7,057 bases of DNA, from contig CANEUK010000076.1 in assembly GCA_947441695.1 (NCBI GenBank), positions 1 to 7,057 of the forward strand. Direction: 5' to 3'. A model generated the notes under the pieces. The model worked only from the letters and a program-made list of their open reading frames with translations. It did not search any database and was not told the origin of the DNA. Numbering within the stretch: position 1 is the stretch's first letter; each line of letters opens with the position of its first letter. The position numbers were made by a program, and so were the translations under genes. This document shows, piece after piece, positions 1-6,314 of the stretch. The stretch is from Rickettsiales bacterium (GTDB lineage: Bacteria; Pseudomonadota; Alphaproteobacteria; Rickettsiales; UBA1997).

Positions 1-1
1 A

Positions 2-1753
2 ATTAACTGGATTTCTTCTGGCAATTTTTCTGCTAATTGGTCGCTAAAATTAGACTCTTTAACCGCGATAATGCTGGTTGTGGTAACGGTTGTTTCAAGC
101 CTGGTTCACATTTATTCAACCGCCTACATGCACGAAGATAAGTCAATTGCGCGCTTCATGTCTTATCTTTCGCTCTTCACTTTTTTTATGCTAATTTTGG
201 TGACCGCCGACAATTTTTTGCAACTTTTTGTTGGTTGGGAAGGCGTTGGCGTGGCTTCTTATTTGTTGATTGGTTTCTGGTTCAAAAAGCAATCTGCCAA
301 CGCTGCCGCCATGAAAGCCTTCATTGCAAACCGTGTTGGTGATTTTGGTTTAATTATCGCAATTGCATTAATTTATATCACGTTTGGAACGGTTGAATAT
401 GCGCCAATTTTTGGCACGGTTTGCAATCATATTGAAGATAAATTCACTCTTTTTGGCATGCAATTTCGTTCAATTGACGCAATTTGCATCTTACTTTTCA
501 TTGGCGCCATGGGTAAATCGGCGCAAATTGGTTTACATGTTTGGTTGGCCGATGCAATGGAAGGGCCAACTCCGGTTTCGGCTTTAATTCACGCTGCCAC
601 AATGGTGACAGCTGGAGTTTTTTTGGTGGTGAGATGTTCGCCAATTTTTGAATTTTCACAAATTGCATTGAATATGATAACTCTAGTTGGTGCTACAACC
701 GCAATATTTGCCGCTACTATTGCGCTTACTCAAAATGACATCAAAAAGATTATCGCTTATTCAACTTGTTCACAACTTGGTTATATGTTTTTTGCTTGCG
801 GCGTTTCGGCTTATAGCGCGGCAATTTTTCATTTAGCAACTCATGCTTTTTTTAAAGCTTTGTTGTTTCTTGGAGCTGGAAGCGTAATTCACGCCATGCA
901 TCACGAACAAAATATTCAAAAAATGGGCGGTCTCTACAAAAAAATTCCTTTCACTTACGCTATGATGTGGATTGGATCGCTGGCGCTTGCCGGATTTCCG
1001 CCATTTGCAGGATTTTACTCAAAAGATACAATTCTTGAAGCAGCTTATATGTCGCACGCTCCTTACGGTAAAATAGCTTTTGGGCTTGGAATTACCGCGG
1101 CGTTTTTAACCGCATTTTATTCTTGGCGTTTGTTGTTTTTAACTTTTCATGGAAAAACGCGTGCCGAAAAACACACTTTTAATCATGCTCACGAATCTCC
1201 GTTGGCAATGCTTTTGCCGCTTTTTGTTTTGGCAATTGGATCAATTTTTGCTGGTATTTTGGGCGCAAAATTTTTTCACATGATTTCGCACGAAAATAAT
1301 TTTTTCAAAAACGCAATTTTATTGCTTGGACAACGCCAAGATTTACTCGAAGAAATTCATCATGCTCCATTTTTAGTAAAAATTTCACCGCTAATTGTTG
1401 GAGTTTTTGGAATTGCTTTGGCAACACTATTTTATTTAATAAAAACCGACCTACCAAAAAAATTGGCGGACTCATTGCCAAATTTTTACAAAATATCGCT
1501 CAACAAATGGTATTTTGACGAAATATACGAAAAAACCTTGATTCAACCAACTAAAAAACTTGGAAATTTTTTGTGGAAAATCATCGACATAAAAATTGTT
1601 GACGGAGTTCCAAATGGCGCAGCCACTCTTTGTAAAATTGCTTCACAAAAAATTAGCAAGCTTCAAACAGGATACATTTACAGCTATTCGCTATGGATGG
1701 TTTTAGGTTTAATTGTAATTTCGTTTTTTTTAATCAACTCGCTTATTTTTTAA
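2..1753 (+). CDS. nuoL: NADH-quinone oxidoreductase subunit L, 5'-truncated by the window
   Basis: NuoL is the largest membrane subunit of respiratory complex I, an antiporter-like protein that couples quinone reduction to proton translocation. The frame is open from base 2, so the true start lies upstream; 583 codons are visible against roughly 610-650 in the family, so some 30-70 N-terminal residues are missing. The first internal ATG at 71 is not the start, because the preceding residues (WSLKLDSLTAI) are typical NuoL sequence. Landmarks are GWEGVG (about 235-252) with the conserved membrane Glu, HVWLADAMEGPTPVSALIHA (about 533-592), QNDIKKIIAYSTCSQLGYM with its Lys pair (about 731-787), HLATHAFFKALLFLGAGS (about 830-883) and GFPPFAGFYSKD (about 992-1027). 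The C-terminal part carries the NKWYFDEIYE stretch and long amphipathic segment that lead to the last helix. No nuoM follows. The stop codon is produced by a 20-bp tandem duplication (1726-1765). Identification is certain. Confidence 0.97.
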   Translation: MNWISSGNFSANWSLKLDSLTAIMLVVVTVVSSLVHIYSTAYMHEDKSIARFMSYLSLFTFFMLILVTADNFLQLFVGWEGVGVASYLLIGFWFKKQSANAAAMKAFIANRVGDFGLIIAIALIYITFGTVEYAPIFGTVCNHIEDKFTLFGMQFRSIDAICILLFIGAMGKSAQIGLHVWLADAMEGPTPVSALIHAATMVTAGVFLVVRCSPIFEFSQIALNMITLVGATTAIFAATIALTQNDIKKIIAYSTCSQLGYMFFACGVSAYSAAIFHLATHAFFKALLFLGAGSVIHAMHHEQNIQKMGGLYKKIPFTYAMMWIGSLALAGFPPFAGFYSKDTILEAAYMSHAPYGKIAFGLGITAAFLTAFYSWRLLFLTFHGKTRAEKHTFNHAHESPLAMLLPLFVLAIGSIFAGILGAKFFHMISHENNFFKNAILLLGQRQDLLEEIHHAPFLVKISPLIVGVFGIALATLFYLIKTDLPKKLADSLPNFYKISLNKWYFDEIYEKTLIQPTKKLGNFLWKIIDIKIVDGVPNGAATLCKIASQKISKLQTGYIYSYSLWMVLGLIVISFFLINSLIF

Positions 1754-1765
1754 TCAACTCGCTTA
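1726..1765. repeat. Perfect 20-bp tandem duplication across the nuoL stop codon
   Basis: Bases 1726-1745 and 1746-1765 are identical (tttttaatcaactcgctta with one further leading t in the run; unit 20 bp). The nuoL stop TAA (1751-1753) lies in the second copy. Because 20 is not a multiple of 3, the second copy is read in another frame. With one copy removed, the reading frame would continue as LINSLKQILAF and stop at TAA 1783-1785. The duplication therefore appears recent and replaced the last residues of NuoL. Confidence 0.9.
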
Positions 1766-1891
1766 AGCAGATTTTAGCTTTTTAAGGTAAAATTCTTGCG
1801 TTTTTTTTACAAAAAAAACACGAATTTATCCAAATTAAAACCGCAACAAGTTTGAAAAAATTATACTTCCCTTTGGAAAATAGATTTAATT

Positions 1892-2491
1892 ATGGATCAA
1901 AAAGAACTGCGCGAATATTTTGGCTTTTTTACCACGGGAATTGTGATTGCATGCGCCCGTAAAAAAAACTTTTTAGCAGAAAAATTTTTTGATAATAAAG
2001 TTTTTGTCGAAAAAATTTTTAACAACAAAACTCTTAACGAAACGGTTTTGGGCAAAAGTTTTTTACATAAATTAAAAGAAATTTTTACTGCCGAATTTTT
2101 TGGCATGACAATAAATTCTTTTTCTTCGGTTTCTCTAGAGCCTCCATTGGTGCAGTTTTCTATCAATAACAAATCTTCCAATCTCTCGCTTTTTAAAAAA
2201 AATCGATATTTTTCCTTAAATATCTTGAGCCAAGACCAACTTGAACTTGCCAACGCTTTTGCCAAACCAAAAAACTCGAAAAAATGGGGAATTGAACCTT
2301 ATTTTTTTGGAAAATTTGGCAATCCAATTTTTCAAAATTCGTTAATATTTTTTGAATGTAAAAAAGTTCGCTTTATCGAAGCAGGAGATCATCACATCAT
2401 AATTGGAGAAATTATTGATTGTGCCAAAATTTCTGACAAAGCGCCGCTAATTTATTACCGTGGAAAATTTGATTCGGTTAAGAGTCTTTAA
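1892..2491 (+). CDS. Flavin reductase-family (FMN-binding split barrel) protein with an internal insert
   Basis: The 199-residue product matches the flavin reductase-like family, whose members bind FMN and often act as NAD(P)H:flavin oxidoreductases supplying reduced flavin to monooxygenases; the partner here is unknown. Family marks are an N-terminal FGFFTTGIVIACA strand (9-22), GMTINSFSSVSLEPPLVQFSI (71-91), the SLNIL strand with the following helix (108-125), GDHHIIIGEI (165-174, with the family's conserved His) and the closing PLIYYRGKF (185-193). Typical members have about 160-170 residues. The excess sits between the first two strands (about residues 24-69), where a short turn is usual; it is rich in Lys, Phe and Asn and holds imperfect 10-residue repeats. 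The ATG at 1892 fits the start of the domain; a weak GGAAAA at 1875 lies too far upstream to be a good ribosome site. No catalytic specificity can be assigned. The gene is more A+T-rich than its neighbours. Confidence 0.85.
   Translation: MDQKELREYFGFFTTGIVIACARKKNFLAEKFFDNKVFVEKIFNNKTLNETVLGKSFLHKLKEIFTAEFFGMTINSFSSVSLEPPLVQFSINNKSSNLSLFKKNRYFSLNILSQDQLELANAFAKPKNSKKWGIEPYFFGKFGNPIFQNSLIFFECKKVRFIEAGDHHIIIGEIIDCAKISDKAPLIYYRGKFDSVKSL
1970..1988 (+). repeat. 19-bp direct repeat, copy 1 (inside the flavin reductase gene)
   Basis: The sequence tttttagcagaaaaatttt occurs here, at the left end of the flavin reductase insert, and again without mismatch at 2631-2649 in the following spacer. The flanking bases differ on both sides. 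Confidence 0.75.
1976..2091. repeat. Palindrome-ended in-frame insert inside the flavin reductase gene (candidate RPE-like element)
   Basis: The extra segment of the flavin reductase is bounded by inverted ends: GCAGAAAAATTT at 1976-1987 and AAATTTTTACTGC at 2079-2091, which pair with one extra base. The span of about 116 bp, the in-frame position and the Lys/Asn-rich coding resemble the palindromic elements found inside Rickettsia genes. Inside lie three imperfect 30-bp units (1979-2008, 2009-2038, 2039-2068); units one and two agree at 21 of 30 bases. The arms are mostly A and T, so pairing is partly expected by composition. Only the GCAG/CTGC tips add weight. Confidence 0.4.
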
Positions 2492-2630
2492 TTTAATAAA
2501 TTCTAAAAACTTTATCCAAGAAATCGGTGCAAAAGAAGTCTTTCAAATGCTTTCAAATAAATTTTCGATGTCTTTAAAAGCAACTACTTTGAATTTTTAC
2601 TTAGAATTGATTTGAATAGTTTGACTTTTA

Positions 2631-2649
2631 TTTTTAGCAGAAAAATTTT
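2631..2649 (+). repeat. 19-bp direct repeat, copy 2 (intergenic)
   Basis: Exact copy of 1970-1988. About 30 bp to its left, aatttttact (2592-2601) matches ten bases of the other end of the flavin reductase insert (2080-2089). The spacer may therefore carry a second, decayed copy of the same palindromic element. Confidence 0.7.
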
Positions 2650-2709
2650 AGCACTCGCTCAAGCCAATTAAAAATTCTAATTTTAGATAAAAAACCAAAA
2701 TTTATAGTT

Positions 2710-2746
2710 AATCAAATTTGACCTGCAGTCGAATTTGGTTTTTTTT
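2710..2746 (+). terminator. Intrinsic terminator after the flavin reductase gene
   Basis: A 13-bp stem pairs 2710-2722 (AATCAAATTTGAC) with 2728-2740 (GTCGAATTTGGTT), with two G-U wobbles and the five-base loop CTGCA. The T-run that begins inside the 3' arm continues to 2746. This is a good Rho-independent terminator for + strand transcription. It lies about 220 bp after the flavin reductase stop, so that mRNA would have a long 3' tail, or the signal may end a separate small transcript. Confidence 0.75.
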
Positions 2747-2808
2747 AAATTGATTACGCGACTAATAAATCGTAGCATCCACAACAGATTTTTGGCTTTT
2801 ATAAAAAA

Positions 2809-2820
2809 TCAAGATCTTGA
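2809..2820. promoter_or_regulatory. Perfect 12-bp palindrome, possible operator upstream of the TPR-pilT unit
   Basis: TCAAGATCTTGA is its own reverse complement. It sits 61 bp before the TPR gene start and about where a -35 element would fall for the possible -10 TATAAA at 2834-2839. That position would suit a dimeric regulator. No regulator gene is in view and the assignment is inferred only from symmetry and location. Confidence 0.3.
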
Positions 2821-2838
2821 ATCAGCTTAGTTATATAA

Positions 2839-2852
2839 ATCGAATTTGATTA
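2839..2852. repeat. Short imperfect palindrome related to the spacer hairpins
   Basis: AATCGAATTTGATT matches its own reverse complement at 12 of 14 positions. It shares the AATC...GATT pattern with the terminator arms at 2710-2740, and the 11-mer GAATTTGATTA with the 3' arm of the hairpin at 6315-6351. Confidence 0.35.
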
Positions 2853-2881
2853 GGTGTATATTTTAAAAAAAATCTTAGAAA

Positions 2882-3739
2882 ATGCTAAAAACTAGTAGTT
2901 CAAAAATAGCTATAATTCTTGTTTTATTATTAACTCATTTTTTTTGCGCAGAAAGCTTTGCTGAAGATTCATCTATAAATAACGACATTGTAAAAGAAAT
3001 AGAAAAAACTCTTCTTTTTGACAAATATTCTCGTGAAAAAATTAACGTTTACAAAGCCAGCAAGTTGAAGAAAAAAAGCGACTACACAATTGGTCAAGAT
3101 TTTGAAGAAAAGAAAAATAAAGAAATTGATATAGTAATTGTAGATTCAAAGGCAGAAAATTTTGACCTTAGGCAAAAAGAAAAACTTGCCTATAATGCGG
3201 TTCTTATTGGACAGTACGAAGTTGCGCTCGAGCTTTACAAACAGGTTATCGCGGCGGAACCAAATAATTATTACAGCAGGTTTTCTTTAGCGGTTGTTTA
3301 TCAAAAACTAGGACAAATTAACCAAGCCAAAAAAATATATCGCGATTTATTAAAAATTGATTCAACTAATGAAGAAGAAGTAATTGGTAATTTATTGGCA
3401 ATTTTAATCGAAGAATCTCCAAAAGACTCGCTATATCTACTTTCAAGGCTTACTACCCAAAATCCAAAATCTGCTTATGTTTTGGCTCAAGCTTCGGTTG
3501 CTTACGAAAAGATGAAGAACTACGATCAGGCAATAAAACTATTACAAAAAGCTTTAGAAATTGATCCAGAAAACTTTGTCTACAAATACAATTTAGCAGT
3601 AATTTATGACAAAACTTCTAATACCCAAGAAGCTTTAAATCTTTATCAAGAAGTTGCAAAAAACTACTCCTCTCAAGATCAGCTGATTTCGATTGATCAA
3701 ATAGAAAAACGCATTCAAAGCATTAAAAACAAAATATGA
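2882..3739 (+). CDS. Exported tetratricopeptide-repeat protein, probably pilus-associated
   Basis: The 285-residue product starts with a Sec signal peptide: a short basic N-terminus with Lys3 and Lys8, a hydrophobic core at about 9-21, and a likely signal peptidase I site after SFA at residue 27. No proper lipobox surrounds Cys22, so a periplasmic rather than lipoprotein form is favoured. A charged, Lys/Glu-rich linker follows (about 28-100). TPR units then cover about 97-130, 131-164, 198-231 and 232-265, with a less regular unit at 165-197; clear marks include YNAVLIGQYEVALELYKQVIAAEPNN and AIKLLQKALEIDPEN. TPR arrays serve as protein-binding scaffolds, and the sequence alone gives no partner. 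The stop codon overlaps the pilT start (ATGA), so the two are probably translated together. A PilF/PilW-like role in outer-membrane secretin assembly is possible, but this is inference from the neighbour. The ATG at 2882 is the only start that keeps the complete signal peptide; no clear ribosome site precedes it. Confidence 0.85.
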   Translation: MLKTSSSKIAIILVLLLTHFFCAESFAEDSSINNDIVKEIEKTLLFDKYSREKINVYKASKLKKKSDYTIGQDFEEKKNKEIDIVIVDSKAENFDLRQKEKLAYNAVLIGQYEVALELYKQVIAAEPNNYYSRFSLAVVYQKLGQINQAKKIYRDLLKIDSTNEEEVIGNLLAILIEESPKDSLYLLSRLTTQNPKSAYVLAQASVAYEKMKNYDQAIKLLQKALEIDPENFVYKYNLAVIYDKTSNTQEALNLYQEVAKNYSSQDQLISIDQIEKRIQSIKNKI

Positions 3740-4764
3740 TAGAAAAAATCTTAATTTACGGCAAAAATCACAAATGTTCCGACGTTCATATTACTAGCAA
3801 CTCTGTGCCACTAATTAGGGTTGATGGAGATATAATTCCAATTCCAGACGCGCCCGTATTTTCAGCAGATAAAGTTTTAGAAATGCTACATTCAATTATG
3901 AATGAAAATCAAAAAAAAACTTATCAAGAAAAGTGGGATTTAGATTTTTCTTTACAAGTCGATAAAGATTCCCGCTTTCGCGTCAACGCATTCAAAACCA
4001 TCAAAGGTCCAGCCGCAGTTTTTCGAGAAATTCCAAGTGAGATAAAAAGTTTGTCAGCAATACATGCTCCAGAAATAATCAGATCTTTAGCTTCTGCAAA
4101 AAAAGGATTGATCTTGGTAGTTGGGCCAACTGGAAGTGGCAAATCAACCACTCTTGCTGCCCTAATTGATCACATTAATACCAATCATTCTTATCACATA
4201 ATTACCATCGAAGATCCTGTAGAATTTGTTCACAAAAATAAAAAATCTTTAATTAATCAGCGCGAAGTTGGAAATAGCACGCTGTCTTTTTCTAATGCTT
4301 TGAAAGGCGCCTTAAGGGAAGATCCAAACGTAATACTAGTTGGCGAGTTGCGCGATATTGAAACAATTCAATTAGCTTTAACAGCCGCTGAAACTGGTCA
4401 TTTGGTTTTAGCAACTCTTCATACAAGTTCTGCAGCTCAAACTATAAATAGAATTATCGACGTCTTTCCTCCGCAAGACAAATCGGTTATTCGCACAATG
4501 ATTTCAAGTTCAATAAGGGCTATTATATCTCAAAGGCTATTAAAGAAAAATGGAGGAGGAAGATGCGCCGCCTACGAAATTATGATCGCCAATTCGTCAG
4601 TCAGAAACCTAATTCGTGAAGACAAAATTCCTCAAATCAATTCAATTATCGAACTTGGCAAAAAAAACGGCATGTGCTTAATGAAAGAATCAATTAGCGA
4701 GCTATTGCAAAAAGGCTTTATAAGTCAAGAAGTAGCCAACGAAAGCTCTTCAGTTAACGAATAA
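3736..4764 (+). CDS. pilT: Type IV pilus retraction ATPase PilT
   Basis: PilT is a hexameric cytoplasmic ATPase that drives depolymerisation of type IV pili, powering retraction for twitching, surface attachment or DNA uptake. The 342-residue length is normal. The N-terminal PAS-like domain contains SDVHITSNSVPLIRVDGDI (15-33). The RecA-like domain shows Walker A GPTGSGKST (130-138), the Asp box TIEDPVEF (157-164), Walker B VILVGELRD (199-207) with catalytic Glu204, and the His box HLVLATLHTSS (222-232). The C-terminal VRNLIRE (289-295) is the PilT-specific version of the AIRNLIRE motif needed for retraction, and it separates this protein from the extension ATPase PilB and from GspE. No catalytic residue is missing. 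The start overlaps the TPR gene by four bases (ATGA) without a Shine-Dalgarno sequence, which suggests coupled translation. No pilin, platform protein or PilB is in the window, so the rest of the machine would have to be encoded elsewhere. Confidence 0.95.
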   Translation: MIEKILIYGKNHKCSDVHITSNSVPLIRVDGDIIPIPDAPVFSADKVLEMLHSIMNENQKKTYQEKWDLDFSLQVDKDSRFRVNAFKTIKGPAAVFREIPSEIKSLSAIHAPEIIRSLASAKKGLILVVGPTGSGKSTTLAALIDHINTNHSYHIITIEDPVEFVHKNKKSLINQREVGNSTLSFSNALKGALREDPNVILVGELRDIETIQLALTAAETGHLVLATLHTSSAAQTINRIIDVFPPQDKSVIRTMISSSIRAIISQRLLKKNGGGRCAAYEIMIANSSVRNLIREDKIPQINSIIELGKKNGMCLMKESISELLQKGFISQEVANESSSVNE

Positions 4765-4795
4765 ATCAAATTCTAATCTCAAATAAAAACGCAAC

Positions 4796-6181
4796 ATGAA
4801 ATCAATTTTTAGAACCAAGAGCATTGAAAATATTATTGAAGGTGCCAAAAAAAATTCTTTAAAAAAAACTCTTGGAGCTTTCGATTTAATTCTACTTGGC
4901 ATTGGCTGCACAATTGGAACTGGAATTTTTGTATTAACTGGAATTGCCGCCGCCCAGCACGCTGGACCAGCAATTTCAATTTCTTATCTTTTGGCTGGAT
5001 TTACCTGTATGCTTGCGGCTTTGGCCTACACCGAGTTAGCTGCAATGGTTCCAGTTGCCGGAAGTGCTTATACTTATACTTATGCGGCTCTTGGTGAGTT
5101 TTTTGCTTGGTTGGTTGCATGTGGGTTGCTTTTAGAATATGCGATTGGCGCCTCAACTGTAGCAGCTGGATGGTCAGGATATTTTGTCGGAATTCTTAAA
5201 TCTGGCGGTATAAACTTACCAGAAAGCCTAACCAAATCTCCTTACGAAGAAGGCGGTTTAATTAATCTTCCAGCAATTTGTATTTCAATTTTTATTGGAC
5301 TAATTCTGGTTCGTGGCACCAAAGAAAGCGTAATTGTAAATCGTGTATTAGTAGCAATTAAGTTGGTTGTAATTTTCTTCTTTTTAGCAATTGCAGCACC
5401 TCACATCAAAATAGAAAATTATCAAAATTTTATACCTTTTGGCTGGAAAGGAGTTGCTGTTGGTGCGGCAACAATATTTTTTGCATATATTGGTTTTGAT
5501 GCAGTTGCAACCGCCGCAGAAGAGGCAAAAAACCCAAATCGCGATTTGCCAATTGGCATAATTGGATCTCTTTTGGTTTGTACCATTCTTTATGTTTTGG
5601 TGGCTTTAGCACTAACTGGAATTATTAATTTTAGTCAGTTGAACAATGCTGAACCGATGGCTTACGCCTTGCGCCAAAATGGAAGCAATATTGGTTCTGC
5701 CCTTGTTGGAACTGGAGCAGTTGCTGGAATGATGGCAGTTTTATTGGTTTTAATGTATGGTCAATCACGAATCTTTTTTGTGATGTCGCGCGATGGTCTA
5801 ATTCCTAACGCTTTTAGCAAATTACACTCAAAATTCAAAACTCCTTACTTTAGTTGTTTTGTCGTAACCTTGATAGTGGCGCTTACTTCAGGATTTGCTC
5901 CAATTCAAACCATGGGTCATATGACAAGCCTTGGAACATTATTTGCTTTGGCTGTTTCTGCGGTTGGGGTTTTGGTTTTACGCATTAAAAAACCAAATAT
6001 TCACAGACCTTTTAAATGCCCAGCTGTTTTTATAATTGCTCCTTTGGCAATAATAAGCTGCACCTACTTAATAGTTACTCTGCTTGGAGAAAGCGGCAAA
6101 CCCTTTGCTATTTGGACTGTTATTAGTTTGGCAGTCTATTTTTTGTATAGTTACCGCAAAAGCCCGCTTAACAAAAAGTAA
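4796..6181 (+). CDS. APC-family amino acid permease (cationic amino acid transporter-like)
   Basis: The 461-residue product is an inner-membrane secondary transporter of the amino acid-polyamine-organocation superfamily, closest in style to the CAT group. About twelve hydrophobic segments are visible: roughly 28-50, 58-82, 100-128, 158-173, 185-202, 217-237, 255-277, 303-325, 353-370, 376-396, 408-430 and 436-452. The broken first helix holds GIGCTIGTGIFVLTG (35-49), which binds the substrate backbone in this fold. Further family marks are AYTELAAMVPVAGSAYTY (77-94), FFAYIGFDAVATAAEEAKNPNRDLPIGI (228-255) and YGQSRIFFVMSRDGLIP (321-337). The substrate cannot be read from the sequence; CAT relatives carry Arg/Lys or other amino acids. 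The gene begins 31 bp after pilT with no terminator between, so it may be read through from that unit, although the functions are unrelated. A hairpin lies 10 bp after its stop. The start at ATG 4796 gives the usual short cytoplasmic N-terminus. Confidence 0.9.
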   Translation: MKSIFRTKSIENIIEGAKKNSLKKTLGAFDLILLGIGCTIGTGIFVLTGIAAAQHAGPAISISYLLAGFTCMLAALAYTELAAMVPVAGSAYTYTYAALGEFFAWLVACGLLLEYAIGASTVAAGWSGYFVGILKSGGINLPESLTKSPYEEGGLINLPAICISIFIGLILVRGTKESVIVNRVLVAIKLVVIFFFLAIAAPHIKIENYQNFIPFGWKGVAVGAATIFFAYIGFDAVATAAEEAKNPNRDLPIGIIGSLLVCTILYVLVALALTGIINFSQLNNAEPMAYALRQNGSNIGSALVGTGAVAGMMAVLLVLMYGQSRIFFVMSRDGLIPNAFSKLHSKFKTPYFSCFVVTLIVALTSGFAPIQTMGHMTSLGTLFALAVSAVGVLVLRIKKPNIHRPFKCPAVFIIAPLAIISCTYLIVTLLGESGKPFAIWTVISLAVYFLYSYRKSPLNKK

Positions 6182-6184
6182 GAC

Positions 6185-6221
6185 AAAAAATAATTTAGCT
6201 CTTTTAAGGGCTAAATTGACT
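6185..6221. terminator. Hairpin terminator after the permease, stronger on the minus strand
   Basis: The 10-bp stem pairs AATTTAGCTC (6192-6201) with GGGCTAAATT (6208-6217), with one G-T wobble and the loop TTTTAA. It begins 10 bp after the permease stop, as expected for a terminator of that gene. The + strand has only a poor T-tract after it (gactttaatt). The A-run before it (6185-6190) would give a proper U-tract to transcription on the minus strand. It may work in both directions. Confidence 0.6.
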
Positions 6222-6314
6222 TTAATTACCAGAAGACCCGCGACTAATTTTTTTAAAAGAAATAATTTCGTGCGTTAAATTGAAAAATTCTTTCTTGTCA
6301 ACAAGCTCATTTAT

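Larger units (their letters stand above)
2492..2881. other. Gene-free spacer between the flavin reductase and TPR genes
   Basis: This 390-bp, very A+T-rich stretch has no convincing gene on either strand. It holds the second copy of the 19-bp repeat (2631-2649), an intrinsic terminator (2710-2746), a perfect 12-bp palindrome (2809-2820) and an imperfect 14-bp palindrome (2839-2852). A GTG-initiated frame of 51 codons (2460-2615) overlaps the end of the flavin reductase gene but has no recognisable features. A promoter for the TPR-pilT unit must lie in its right part, but no consensus -35/-10 pair with normal spacing is visible; TATAAA at 2834-2839 and TATATT at 2857-2862 are possible -10 elements. 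No tRNA or known structural RNA is seen. Confidence 0.7.

Noticed and set aside
1762..1787. CTTAAGC / GCTTTTTAAG hairpin just after nuoL.
   Set aside because: Pairing needs a three-base bulge and the next T-run is well downstream, so it is too weak to call a terminator.
1799..1822. T-run and A-run facing each other after nuoL, a possible terminator.
   Set aside because: The stem would consist almost only of A-T pairs with a two-base loop and has no T-tract after it.
1863..1868. TATACT as a -10 element for the flavin reductase gene.
   Set aside because: No -35-like hexamer lies 16-18 bp upstream; TTGAAA at 1852 is far too close.
1897..2265. Minus-strand frame of 122 codons opposite the flavin reductase gene.
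   Set aside because: It is a shadow of the + strand gene, which has clear family motifs; the antisense product has none.
2460..2615. A GTG-started frame of 51 codons overlapping the end of the flavin reductase gene.
   Set aside because: It has no ribosome site, no recognised motif and a length possible by chance. The flavin reductase is already complete at its own stop, so this is not a frameshifted tail.
6084..6278. A + strand 64-codon frame running from the permease end into the spacer.
   Set aside because: It overlaps the permease in another frame, runs through the terminator hairpin and shows no protein-like features.
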